Source: Diplolepis rosae (taxonomy: Eukaryota; Arthropoda; Insecta; Hymenoptera; Diplolepididae). Taken from it: a stretch of 64,000 bases of DNA. The stretch spans positions 1,116,001 to 1,180,000 of the forward strand of contig JAPYXD010000581.1 in NCBI GenBank assembly GCA_030998225.1, in the 5' to 3' direction. The position numbers were made by a program, and so were the translations under genes. Shown here piece after piece: positions 34,664 through 45,566 of this stretch. How positions within the stretch are numbered: the stretch's first letter is position 1; each line of letters begins with the position of its first letter. The notes beneath the pieces are model-generated. The model saw nothing but the letters and a program-made list of their open reading frames with translations. It did not search any database and was not told where the DNA came from.

Positions 34664-35335
34664 CCGTTTACGGAGGCGGAGCTGAGGCGAGCTGCGGGCG
34701 CCTTGATAAACAAGAAAGCCCCGGGACCGGTCGGGTTACCGGCCGAAGTCCTCAAGGCAGTAGCGAGAAGTCATCCGGACCTCTTGCTTAATTTGTACAA
34801 TTCTTGCCTTAGGGCGGAAGTTTTCATCTCCCGCTGGAAGGAAGCAAGATTAGTGCTGATAGGCAAGGGCAAAGGATCAACAGATGCGCCATCGTCGTAC
34901 AGATCTCTGTGCATGCTGGCCACCGCCGGGAAACTCCTGGAAAAGCTGGTGAGACCACGCCTACAAGCTGTTATAAGAGCTGCAGGCAACCTGTCCGAGA
35001 GGCAGTATGGCTTTCGGACAGGAAGGTCCAGCATTGATGATATCTAGGAGGTAGTGAAGGCAGCCAAGAGCACAGGGAAGGGAAAGCACTTCTCTCGGCC
35101 CGTGTGCCTCTTGGTGACGCTGGACGTCAAAAATGCCTTCAACTCCGTAAGGTGGGTTGACGCGTTGGAGGGTTTGAAGCGGAACTTCAGGGTACCACAG
35201 TAACCTCCTCCACACCATCGGAGATTATCTGAGGGACCGCTTCATTATCTATGAAACGGAGGATGGCCCGAAACTTAAAAAACTTACCGCCGGGGCGGCC
35301 CAGAGCTCGATCCTGGGTCCGGATCTTTGGATCGC
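34664..35335 (+). pseudogene. LINE B reverse transcriptase fragment
   Basis: The frame gives NKKAPGPVGLPAEVLKA, SYRSLCMLATAGKLLEKL and ERQYGFRTGRSSIDDI, then a stop at 35045-35047. It continues with LVTLDVKNAFNSVRW, whose DVKNAFNSV holds the first catalytic aspartate of RT. A frame change follows into GDYLRDRFIIYE and then SSILGPDLW. The next expected block with the paired aspartates is deleted at about 35330. Confidence 0.75.
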
Positions 35336-36040
35336 GTCCTTGCGTGAGACGCCTGTTGCTCCGCACCGCTGAGACCATTATGCTTTACGGAGCCGAAATA
35401 TGGGCGGATGCTATGCGATACGAAAAGTATCGCAAGCGTCTGTCCGCTGTACAGCGGAGAGGGGCTCTTCGAGTGACGAGCTTGTATCACAGGGTCTCGG
35501 AGCCTGCAGTTTTCGTGATCGCGGGGGTCATACTGGTGGACCTGCTCGCCCAAGGGCGAAACTTCGTCCACCAAATGGAGGGCACTCTTGGTCGTGACAG
35601 AAGCAGAGAAGTCGCCAAAGAACAAACGCTTGGCGCTTGGAAAAGACGTTGGATGGAGGATACGCGTGGAAGATGGAAGGCAAAGCTTATTGGCGAGCTG
35701 TCCACAGGGTTCAACCGTCGGCATGGTGAGGATAATTACTATCTCACCCAGATGCTGACGGGACATGGACTATTCTGCACGTACCTCCACAGGATGGGAA
35801 AGGTGGGAAGCCTGCAGTGCAGGTACTGCGGGCCCCAAAAGATGACGCGCTTCACACCTTCTTCCACTGCGGAAGGTGGGTGCTGGAGCGCGGACGCATA
35901 GAGGAAGCACTGGGGCAAATATCGCAGATAACATCGTTGGCGTGATGCCGCAGTGCGAAAAGAACTGGACGACGGTCGCCGGCTTTGTCCAGGATGTCCT
36001 GCTAAAAAAGAAGCAGGACATGCTGAACGAGACCGGATAA
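35336..36040 (+). pseudogene. LINE B thumb and C-terminal domain
   Basis: An open stretch to 35901 with MLYGAEIWADAMRYEKYRK, then MLTGHGLFCTYLHRMGKV and CRYCG, the start of a zinc-knuckle. The following DDALHTFFHC-like part is out of frame by one base at about 35840. A tail with KKQDMLNETG ends near 36040. Confidence 0.7.
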
Positions 36041-36262
36041 AAAAGTAGAAAGAAGCAAGGAGGAGAGGCCAACATCGCCTCAAGATGGTCCCCACTCCGA
36101 AGTAATGCCTAACGGCGGTTCCGGGGTGGAAATCCAAGGACTAGAGACAGGGAGGGAGTTTTAGTGGGTAGGGCTGCGTGAGCAACAGAGTCTCACACAC
36201 CAGGGGAACACTGAGTCCCCTTGACGGTGCATAAAGCATTTCTCCCTTCCTCAAAAAAAAAA

Positions 36263-36296
36263 ATTATTATTATTATTATTTTTTTTCTTTTTATTA
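36263..36296. repeat. (TTA)n microsatellite
   Basis: ATT/TTA repeat immediately after the LINE B A-run; it borders the mariner element that starts at 36297. Confidence 0.7.
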
Positions 36297-36843
36297 TCAG
36301 GTGTACAAATAGGTTTCCGCCGTTTTTTATCAAAAATTGGGCATTTATTGTGAAAGAACGGAACCTGATGCTTCATTCGAAGTGTTGTACATTGTATTGT
36401 TCGTCTTGCGTTCGGCCCGAATCTTGATCCAATAATGCTTCCAATGCTGGCTCTTCGTACACTTTCGGCCTTCCGCCGCGTTCTTTGTCTTCAATGTCAA
36501 ATTCACCGTACATAAACTTTTGAAACCACTCACAACTTTTCTTACTTAAGGCAGCCTCACCATATTTCTCTACGAACAATCGATGCGCCTCAGCTACAGA
36601 TTTCTTTAAATTGAAGGAGTAAATCAAAAGTTCCCAAAAATGACGCTTATTCGGCTCAAAACTCGACATTTTCGCACACAAAAGAATATATTATACTGAT
36701 AAAAATTTACTAATATTTCAAGTTTATCTTGTAGACAGGTGTCCAACATTACGACACTGACGTTTTACATTTGTCAATTTCAACCAAAACTTACTGGTGA
36801 CGCCAGCTATCGTCAAACTACGGAAACTTATTTGTACACCTGA
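36297..36843 (-). mobile_element. internally deleted mariner
   Basis: The ends TCAGGTGTACAAATAGGTTT and, inverted, TCAGGTGTACAAATAAGTTT are flanked by TA. It is only 547 bp long. The minus-strand ORF 36373-36681 supplies the transposase N-terminus, and the remainder is deleted. It could be mobilised by a full-length relative. Confidence 0.9.
36373..36681 (-). pseudogene. mariner transposase N-terminal fragment
   Basis: From about 36669 the frame reads MSSFEPNKRHFWELLIYSF, then KKSVAEAHRLFVEKYGEAAL and ERGGRPKVYEEPALEALLDQ, the paired helix-turn-helix DNA-binding region and GRP linker of mariner. The catalytic domain is missing; a deletion joins the linker to the 3' end near the other TIR. 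Confidence 0.85.
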
Positions 36844-36845
36844 TA

Positions 36846-38180
36846 TTATAATTGTTATTATTTTTTGTATAACAAATAGAATGAAGGCACTATGGCTCGC
36901 CGAAGCGCTCGAGTGCCAGCATTATGGGCGTCCCGGTGTACACAACACTTATTTCCATAAATAAACAATTCTCGGCCCAATTTTTGACATTTATGGTCTT
37001 ATAGGAAAAAACCTGAGCTTTCTTTTAAGACAAAAAAACGAATAAAATCGGGCCTTATTTTTAAAAAATGTAAAATTTATTTTTTACCTTTCATTTTCTT
37101 ATGCAGGCCTGAAATTGGTCATATTCAGCACGCACTAAATACGCTAAATGTAGCACATTTCATGCATATGTTATAAAAAATATATAATATTTGCGCAATA
37201 AACAGGTGGCATTAGTTTTGACATAACACAGAACTTGAATTTAAACCTGAACAGTATTCTTACTTGTTCGCTACGCATTACACGTCGGGATGAATAGTAG
37301 GTAGCAAGAAAAATAAATAATGCATGGAAAACAAATTTGTACAGATGCTGCCCCTAGCAGTAGAGCTGTTGTGTTTACCGGAGGAGAGTTTTGCGACTAA
37401 ACATTTGGGTATGCTACATTCCCTCTGTGGGTGAGTAACTACCCCTTTTTGGGGGAGCAGTTGACTTACGTCGAAGGAGCACAGCGTTCCTTCAGGTAGG
37501 GAGTGTAATTGCACCGCATCGTGAAGCAATTGCGAAAGCAGGTGAAAATACAACTTTGAAGTTTCTTATGATTTACAGAAAAGATCTTTTTAGGAAATAG
37601 TTTTGTTACAATCGGTAAATAACATCAACAATAATAAATGAAAAAATAATTGTTTTCTATAAGGAAATGACTGATTATTACATCTGATGATAGAAATACT
37701 ACATGTATTATTTAAAAATATGTTATTATGTTATATATTATATATTATGTTATATAATAATAATATATTATTATTATGTTCAAATTACAATACCGGTAAC
37801 AACATATCTACAAATGTATTATTTAGTCCGAAAACGGTTGGTCTCGCTTAGCTTAATCGTGGATTTGTGATTTGACATAATGAAAAGACCAAAGAGCTTT
37901 GGTCACCCTTGTCGTAATCCTTTTCTAAAGGAGGATCATAATCTCACTTCTGATATAAGTAAAATTTTTCTATAACTTCGAGAAAAGTAATCCAACATAT
38001 TAAATAATTCAAAAGTATGTGGGTCGTGTAGAAAAGAAATTAATTATTTGGGAGAGACTATACTATAAATTATGTGAGCTTTCCTTCCCTCTCCACTAAA
38101 AACTCTTCCAGTTATGGAAAGTTTTACTTTTGACACTTGCACTAAAGTCTTCGGGTCGCAGGAAATTGGGTAGAGTTTAG
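36846..38180. other. AT-rich region without a recognised gene
   Basis: AT dinucleotide-like low-complexity sequence at about 37735-37780. The minus-strand ORF at 37278-37553 is probably spurious. Confidence 0.5.
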
Positions 38181-38189
38181 TTAGTTTAG

Positions 38190-39420
38190 TTATGATGCTC
38201 GGAAGAAAGATTTCTTCTCAATTAAAGAAGATGATGGCTACCGCGAGCATGTTCAGAAGAATTTTATAATGCACATTCTTTCAAAATTGTACAGTAGTTT
38301 CAAAGTCAGTACCCTCAAATTGAAATTAGTTTTTGAAAATTCTCACAACTCAGTCCTCATCATTGCGAACTCGCTGGAGCAAATGGAACTCATAATGTTT
38401 GTGAGTGTGTTCACTACAAAAACGTTAACCTAATGCTTGATGCCGTTAAAAGAAAAGAAATCACCGATAATATTGAGTCTCCTATTGTAACACATCATAA
38501 CGCTGTCAAACAAATCATGTGTAACTGCCTTAGTCCATAATGAAACCTTGATAAATGTAAATCGTGTCCCAGTACAGATGCTCTTGAAGATTTTTTTAAA
38601 TCGGTTTTTGCAAATTACTCTATTGATAGGACAGATTACCAGTGTTTCTCTCCTAACTGAGCAGCAAACTTCTTTCTTCTAAACATTTAAATAATAGCTT
38701 GAAAGAAGGAGGATTTCGTATTTCATGCGATTTTGCTGAAAACTATACATTTGTACCACAAAATGCCGCACAGTCATTTCATTGGACCAATGATCAGTTT
38801 ACGATTTTTACAACTGTCATCTTTTACAAAGAAGGTACTTAATTAAAGCACCACAGTCTAGCTTTTCTATTAGAATACCTAAATCACGACACAATATCTG
38901 CTTATGAATTTCAGAAAGTTATAATCCCATACCTAAAAGAAAATTCGAAAAAAATGACTATCGATGGTGCAGCGGGACATTTGAAGAATAAGTAAAATTT
39001 TATAAGTCTGCTACACAATGAAGCAGACTACGGTATTCAGGCAGAATGGCACTTTCACGCGACTGCACATGGAAAAGTACCCTGTGATTTGATTAGAGAC
39101 AATTTGAAACGACTCGTCGCACGTGCCAGTCTCCAAGCGTCGTCTCAGAATCATATTTTGGCTGCTTACGCTCTATATAAATGGGCTAAAAAACTTGCCT
39201 GGATCGGTAATATTTTCCATCTCCATAAAAAATCATACCACCACAGCTAAAAATCTTGAAACTCGATTTCATTTTGCAAAAGCTATGGCAGGTACACAAA
39301 ATTACCATTCCTTTGAACCCTCTCCGGAACCGACTATGATTTGGAAGAAATATTCTTCATCTACAAAGTATGGCATTTTCCCCGAAAAAAAGATAGCGAA
39401 AAGAAGAGCAAAGCAATGAT
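38190..39420 (+). pseudogene. decayed member of a multicopy, probably transposon-linked insect gene family
   Basis: Plus-strand pieces follow in family order. They are: a cysteine-rich start NVCECVHYKNVNLMLDAVK at about 38400-38456, KCKSCPSTDALEDFFK near 38560, DFAENYTFVPQNAAQSFHW near 38730-38790, IDGAAGHLKNK near 38965, AEWHFHATAHGKVPCDLI near 39047-39100, and RASLQASSQNHILAAYALY to about 39180. I recognise this order (CxC, FAENY, DGAA, ATxHGK) from a widespread family of uncharacterised proteins with many copies in insects. Stops and shifts make it a pseudogene. The tail ends close to the 41 bp repeat array. Confidence 0.6.
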
Positions 39421-39466
39421 AAAATTTAATCTAGAATAAAAAATTTTTTAGGCACCGCTGTGAGAA

Positions 39467-39905
39467 GCAAGGGAGCTTACACCAAAAAGCACCACAAAAA
39501 GTAAAAGGCAAGGGGACTCACATCAAAAGTCACCCTGCAATGTGAGATGCAAGGGGACTCAGGCCCAATGCATCCCAAAACGTGAAAAGCAAGTGTACTC
39601 ATATCAATAAGCACCCTATAATATGAAAGGCAAGGAGGCTCACACCAAAAGTACCCCAAAACACAGAAAGCAACGGGACTCACATCAAAAAGTACCCAGA
39701 ATTGTGAGATGCAAGAAGACTCACATAAAAAAGCACCCCGCAATGTGAGAGGAAACGGGTTGCACACCAAAGAGCAGCCCAAAACGTGAGAGGCAATGGG
39801 ATTCACATAAAAAAACACCCCACATCATTAGAGGCAAGGAGATTGACCCCAAAAAAATACCCCCAAACGTGAAAGGCAAGGAAACTTCCCAAAACACACC
39901 TCGAA
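39467..39905. repeat. 41 bp minisatellite, about 11 units
   Basis: The words GCAAGGGGACTCACA, AAAAGCACCCC and GTGAGAGGCAAGG recur with spacings of 40-42 bp from 39467 to about 39876, with individual units diverged. The minus-strand ORFs across it are repeat artefacts. The same unit occurs at about 3240-3275, 5530-5585 and 49068-49145. Confidence 0.85.
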
Positions 39906-42900
39906 ATATAGCAGACGGGCAGTACCACTTGTTACAGCGATACAACAGTGACTCAAATGCGTGTTATAGCTCATTTTGTGGAATTGCCACTAGTTCTCGT
40001 GTTATAGCTGTTTTGATGGTCGACATTTTATTAAAAAACATCCTTTTAACTTCAATTTCATATTTGGGTATGGACGATGATTTCTGGTAATCCCTAAATT
40101 CAAAAGACCCATAGACATGTTGCACAGCCATGACCCATGGAACCAGTCCATAAGTTTGTGACATAACCTCTAAATTCTCTCATTTCCAAGACTTCTTCTA
40201 TATATCACCTTATTTTCTCATAACAATTGCTGTAGAATTGCAGAAAAGAATGTTTGCAGAATAACATTTATGCATTTCCATCAAATAAGACCGTATGATT
40301 GTGATATAACCTCAAAATTTACTTTGAAATTTTTTGATTTTCATGATTTTTCCCACATTTTATAGGAACACAGCAAGAGGCAGGAAATAAAATTCCTAAA
40401 ATTTCATGCTTTTTTTTTTTACTTTATACCACCATATTTTTCAAAAGCGTGATTTAAAAGAAACTATGGCCGAATTTGAAAAGAGTAACTTCGAAAACAG
40501 TAGTGTAAAAGGTTTGGAATTTTTTTATCAAGTTTAAATACCTTTAATATATTGTCAAAGTTTGCCTCAAAATTAAAGTATTTCGGAAATAAACGGGTCA
40601 AAACGCTTAACTAGTTTTGGAAAAATTAATTTTGCATTTCATTTTTTTGCGTGCATGCCTTCCTTTTTCCCGCACTTAGTTGAAATCATTTACTCATTGT
40701 TAATATTAATTGAGCAGCTAAGCAGAATGCATTTAAGGTATTGTTAAGTAATTGAATGAAATCCTCACTCGTCTTCAAGTGTGAGTTTCTATCCTATAAT
40801 GTTCGTAAAAGTTTAGCAAAGTGGACTTTAAATTTGTTCGAACGATCCTGATCACTCGGAAGCCAGTACTGCAGAATTCTCTGGAATACGTGAGGATTAT
40901 ATGCAACACTATAGTGTTATTTTTCTTACACGAGAGAATATTGAATTTTTAGAAGGTATAAAAAAGAAGGAGCAAAACTCGGATAAAAAGAAACAAATTG
41001 TGTCCAGAAAAATGAGTATGAAAGCGGGAAAGGGCACAGAGACCGAAATTGTTGGCACGTCTGTTTTGTGCGGTAAGCCCCGGGAGCTTAAGCCTGTCAG
41101 ATGCAAGTACTCAAGCGAAGCTTGGTCCCATGGATCGGCCCATTCCGGGCTCGCCAGTACTGGCTTTGGGAATTAAAGGAGAAAAATGGAGTGCTGATTG
41201 TGCGAAAGAGGCGCGGATTATCGGGGTTTACCAGGTCCATTCTGGATCACCGTCATCGTACGAATATGAAAAGTAACAAGGAAGGAAGAGATGGAAGAAA
41301 TCACCGTCAACTGTAGATAAAGCGACCTAGACTCATTACTGCTGAAGAGGAAGTTTTATTATCAGAAAACTTTTTATTGAGATATCGAACCACGGATCCT
41401 TTCTAGAAAATAAATTTGCAAATTTTTATTTCTATGTTTTTTGATTATTTATAGAAGTCTTTTCCTTCTTTCCAGTTCACTATTTTAGACAAATGATTCT
41501 CTTTTGTTTTCTTCCATTCTAGAAAATATACTGCAATTCTAATTAGGATGTATCTGTTATGAAATCACTGAAACTTGGCTATTTGAGAGTAAGATTTGAC
41601 TATTTTAAATATGGAAAAGATATTTACTCTTAACGCAAAAACTATTCTTATTTTAAACTTGTTTGAAGTTATCTATAATATAGTCAAGGTTAAAGTTTCA
41701 ATTCTACTTTTCGTTTCGCCAAACAAGTCTTCTGAAAATTCATTTTCTCGTAAGGAGCTTTACTGTGCTTATCTAAGAAGCCCACTTACAGCTACAAATC
41801 TATACATATAACACAGAGAATTCTCCATTCTGCGCCAGTGATAAAAAATAATTTATTTATTAAGGGTATTCATCTTTTTCACAATTCGATCGTATCTTCA
41901 AATTATTAGGTACCACAAAAAATAAAATTTGTATGTATAGATATTATTATACCTTTATTAAAATCTTTGCTTGAAAAAACTTTACTAACAATATAAAAAA
42001 AGCAATTTATAAGGATGAAAAGTTTCTCTACAGAAGATCATAGAAAGTTAGTCTCTGGAAGAGAAATAAAGTTTTAATTACAAATTAAGTATTCCATGAA
42101 TAAAAAAAAAGAAGCGCTTAATTCTGGTCAAAAAGTATCACCTTGGTGGGTATTTCATTTATATTATAAATTAACTCGAAACTTAAAATGTTCAGAGTGG
42201 AAATGCTATTGTCGACAAGTTGGATGCACATAATTAGTTTATTAGTCACAAATTAGATTGAGAGCTTTCTGATCTACAGAAATAGCTATAACAAATTGTA
42301 CTCGGAGTGTAACTTGACCCAAAGTTTGAATAGAATTATCCAATAATTACGAAAACTATTATGCGTTTCAAAATGAAATTAAAAGCTTCTAGGTGAATTA
42401 ACTATAATTATACGACCAACAAAAATTTTACAAAGCAAAATTTTTGAAAATTTATATTTTATGATAGAAGTAATTAATAATATTTATATTTATAAATATT
42501 TGCGCGATAGTAAAAAAGATTTCACCCCTGATTTGTTGCCAATTATTAAATTGACTTCAGTCTCCTTCACATTCAGAGGAAAGTACACTAAACTGTGCAA
42601 ACTATATGCATTTAAACTATTTGCGTGACTTGCAGAGCAAGAATGGTTCATTAAGGAAGTTTCTTAGAAAATGTCAGAAGGAGCACATAATTCTCAAGAA
42701 AATTGTATGTTGTTAAGGAACTGTACGTCAACAGCTATGCGAATGTCAGTGCTCAAAAAGATTTTACTTGGCGAACTTTCTTATTGGTAACTGCAATCCA
42801 TGCGCGCCTTCACGACCAGTCCCTTGCTGTGAAATTATTATTTTATTATCTCAATTTCTTTGGTAGTTAAAACAAACTTACAGTGTTTTTAAGAATTTAT

Positions 42901-43148
42901 TTAAACTTTTTTAAAACAGTTGAATTGATCTAATAAATTCTTATAGGAATTTTAGAGTTAAGTATAGACGGATAAAGTTTTCTTTTCATTTATTAACTAG
43001 CATTCAAATGCTGTTGGAAAACTCTTTTGAGTGAAATTTCATAAACTTTAGCAGGAACTAATAATATTTATCCTTATACAATTATAATACATATAATAAA
43101 CTGAAAAAACTATTTGTTTGGGACAACTGATAAAAATATTGCTTATTA
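39906..43148. other. long region without a recognised gene
   Basis: ORFs at 40901-41176 and 41101-41316 lie in a slightly GC-richer patch but show no domain and are probably debris. The rest is AT-rich. Confidence 0.4.
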
Positions 43149-43684
43149 TATGTGACGCGATCCGAGAAAAAGGACCTCCGAGGCAAAAAATCGATTTTAA
43201 GATTATGATTGATTCCATAAGTTCTTGAACTGATCTTTCTAGAGGTGTAATGAGAAATGCTGTATGTGCGTTATTTTAAAAGACATCAATTATTGAAAAA
43301 GGCTCTGCAAGTGCAAACGCGTGCCGATCGGCAACTCGACGCCTCTACTCTTTTTCTTCTCGCACCACTCCCCCCACTACTCGCCGCGTCCCCTGCGCGG
43401 AGCTCTATGCTCCACAGATTCAACGTGCTTGTTGCAACGTGCTTTCTTGTGACAAGGTTATGACAAAAGACAGTTCTTGAATAAATGAATCCTGACGAGG
43501 AGTATGAAAACGAGAGAGAGAAGAGAGTGGGAAAACACAGGCGAACTGTAAGAAGTGGGGGTCAGATTCCTCACTTAGACTTATCTTCCGCTTCGTCGCC
43601 TCGAACTCAAGATTTCTTCAATCGCTCGTCGTGTAAAATTTCACTTTTGCCTAGAAGGTCCCTTTTCTCGGATCGCGTCACATA
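43149..43684. repeat. TIR element, 536 bp
   Basis: The ends TATGTGACGCGATCCGAGAA and, inverted, the same 20 bases at 43665-43684, continue with a near-match AAGGACCT. The GC-richer interior has no recognised gene. Confidence 0.8.
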
Positions 43685-43957
43685 TGATTGACCTAATTTA
43701 TAACACAAGTCCACGAAAAATGCCACTATGATATTCCCATGTATTTTATTTCTCGCTGAAACCGGATCCGTAACCCGTTTGACTCCAGGACGTCAGGATT
43801 TCTTCCCAACCTCAAAAACATTTTTAAAAAACACTAAGTTCAATATTCCTATTACCCCATAACCAAATAGGCCCTAAAAATTATTGTTTAAAAGTTTTTA
43901 ATTTAAGTCCATTTGTATTCCAAAAGAATGACGTCGTATGAAATAAATTATTAAATA

Positions 43958-44109
43958 TACACGGAGAAAAATAGTTGAAGTAATTTTACTCAACTCTGTC
44001 GATTAAACTTGGGACATAAGGACATTTGAACATCTATTAAATCCTAGTCGGGTAAAATGAATTTGATATATACCTAATTCACCCAAAGTGAATAACAATA
44101 AGCGTTACA
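43958..44109 (+). repeat. dispersed repeat, copy 2
   Basis: About 97 percent identical to 28711-28862 by eye. It is inserted inside the TIR element at 43705-45028, so it is younger than that element. Confidence 0.8.
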
Positions 44110-44578
44110 TATTTTCTATATATATTTTTCAGTTCAATTTAAAAGAAAAAGTTAGTTCAATATCAAAATTTAACGCTTCAAGTGGCGCCAATTTTTAAAT
44201 TGATAATATTTTCTATATTTTTTAGTTCCGACGATAGCGGCATGCATACTTTTTATAAATCTGATTGAATTGTTTGTTTCAGATACACCAATCACCTCAA
44301 ATCACGTCAGCCATGGAGCGATTTTTTTTATAGGCTTATCTTTGTAGCAATGCTATTTGTATAATAATAAACATTTCAGCACTAAATAAATCAATATTTC
44401 TTCTCTAAATCCTGTCCAACAATAAGCTGAAAGTCGCTTGTTCATATGCTTAACAGTTTTTGTTATATCCAAGTTTGAAAAACTAGTTAAATCACAGCCT
44501 CTAGACTAGAATACCCCTTTAAGCTAAATGGTACGGCAGGGGTTAACCCCATAACCTTTTATAATGTCGTCTATTTTT

Positions 44579-44731
44579 CTTTTGTGACTCACAGTGATGA
44601 CCTTTATATTCTACTACATCTTTTGGCAGTCCCAGCTCCCTGATCATACAATCTGATTCCATGGTGGGAATTTTGTGTGCCAAAAGATGTATCAGAATAT
44701 AAAGTTCACTCATCACTGTAAGTCACAAAAG
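44579..44731. repeat. hairpin with about 50 bp arms
   Basis: CTTTTGTGACTCACAGTGAT at about 44579 pairs with ATCACTGTAAGTCACAAAAG ending at 44731, and the pairing continues through TATATTCT and CATCTTTTGGCA. There is no coding content. Confidence 0.8.
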
Positions 44732-45065
44732 AAACATGCACGAGATTTTTCGATTTTGCAGTATATGGCCTTTTCTATATACAGGGTTATGGAATTGAGA
44801 GATTGTGGGGTCATAGTGTTGAAGGGTTATGGCATTACATGTTTTGGGGCTTATTTGGTTATCGCGTTATAGGTATATTGAATTTAGTGATTCCTTGAAG
44901 TGCTTTTAAGGTTAGGACGAAACCTTGACGTTCTGGAGTCAAACGGGTTACGGATTCGATTCCAGCGGAAAAAAATACATGGGAATATAATAGTGGAATT
45001 TTTTGCACAGAATTTTTTTTTGTGGGTCTGTGTAATTATTACAATTAAATAATTCAATTTTGTTT

Positions 45066-45312
45066 TGACACACAGAAAAAAATTTAGTTGGTCGAACAAA
45101 CAATTTTGTTAATGAACCAACATCTTTAGTTAAATCGAACAGAAGTTGATTAAATCAACAAATATTTAGTTGAATTAGCTATAATATTTGTTTAATTCAA
45201 CAAAATCTTAGTAGAAGAATCGTAGGAATCATAGTCAAGTAAAGAATATTTGATTGATTAAAGCAAATTCTTTGGTTGAATCAACCAAACTTTGGTTAAC
45301 TCATTCTTTTTC
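45066..45312. repeat. quasi-periodic AACAAA / TTGGTT repeat
   Basis: Starts with ACACACAGAAAAAAATT and consists of loosely spaced words GAACAAACAATTTTGTT, ATCAACAAATATTTAG and GGTTGAATCAACC. It resembles the arms of the 26078-27435 element in style but not in exact sequence. Confidence 0.5.
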
Positions 45313-45566
45313 AAGGGACAAAAATTAAGATTGTTTCATTAGAGATTGTGATAAGACAAGAAGTAAAACTAAAAATATCGAAATATCCAGTATTTACTAT
45401 TAAAGTATTAGACATAATAACAGGCTCTAAAAATTGACTTTTTTTAAGAAATAAATGTACATATTTTGTAGGTGCCAAGTCTATATGTTTTTATCAGACA
45501 TTAATTCATGTATATAAAAACCATTTAGGACTAAATAAGATTATCATACATGAAGATTTTCTAACT

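Larger units (their letters stand above)
34640..36262 (+). mobile_element. R1-like LINE B, internally deleted
   Basis: A plus-strand element different from LINE A. It starts inside the RT domain (5'-truncated), loses the part of RT holding the polymerase box, resumes in the thumb and C-terminal domain, and ends with a 3' UTR and an A-run at 36253-36262, followed by a (TTA) repeat. Several stops are present. Confidence 0.75.
43705..45028. repeat. TIR element with about 180 bp arms, carrying nested repeats
   Basis: The left arm (43705-43885) and right arm (44845-45028) are inverted copies. They share TATTCCCATGTATTTT, CCGTAACCCGTTTGACTCCA and CCATAACCAAATAGG-type sequence. Inside lie a dispersed repeat (43958-44109) and a hairpin (44579-44731). 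Confidence 0.75.

Noticed and set aside
39467..39905. CRISPR-like array
   Set aside because: Units are contiguous and diverged with no unique spacers, and the context is eukaryotic.
39477..39945. Minus-strand ORFs with repeated cysteine and histidine patterns
   Set aside because: They are frame readings of the 41 bp minisatellite and change with every unit.
40901..41316. Overlapping ORFs in a GC-richer patch
   Set aside because: No domain, conflicting frames and no splice signals; kept only as unassigned sequence.
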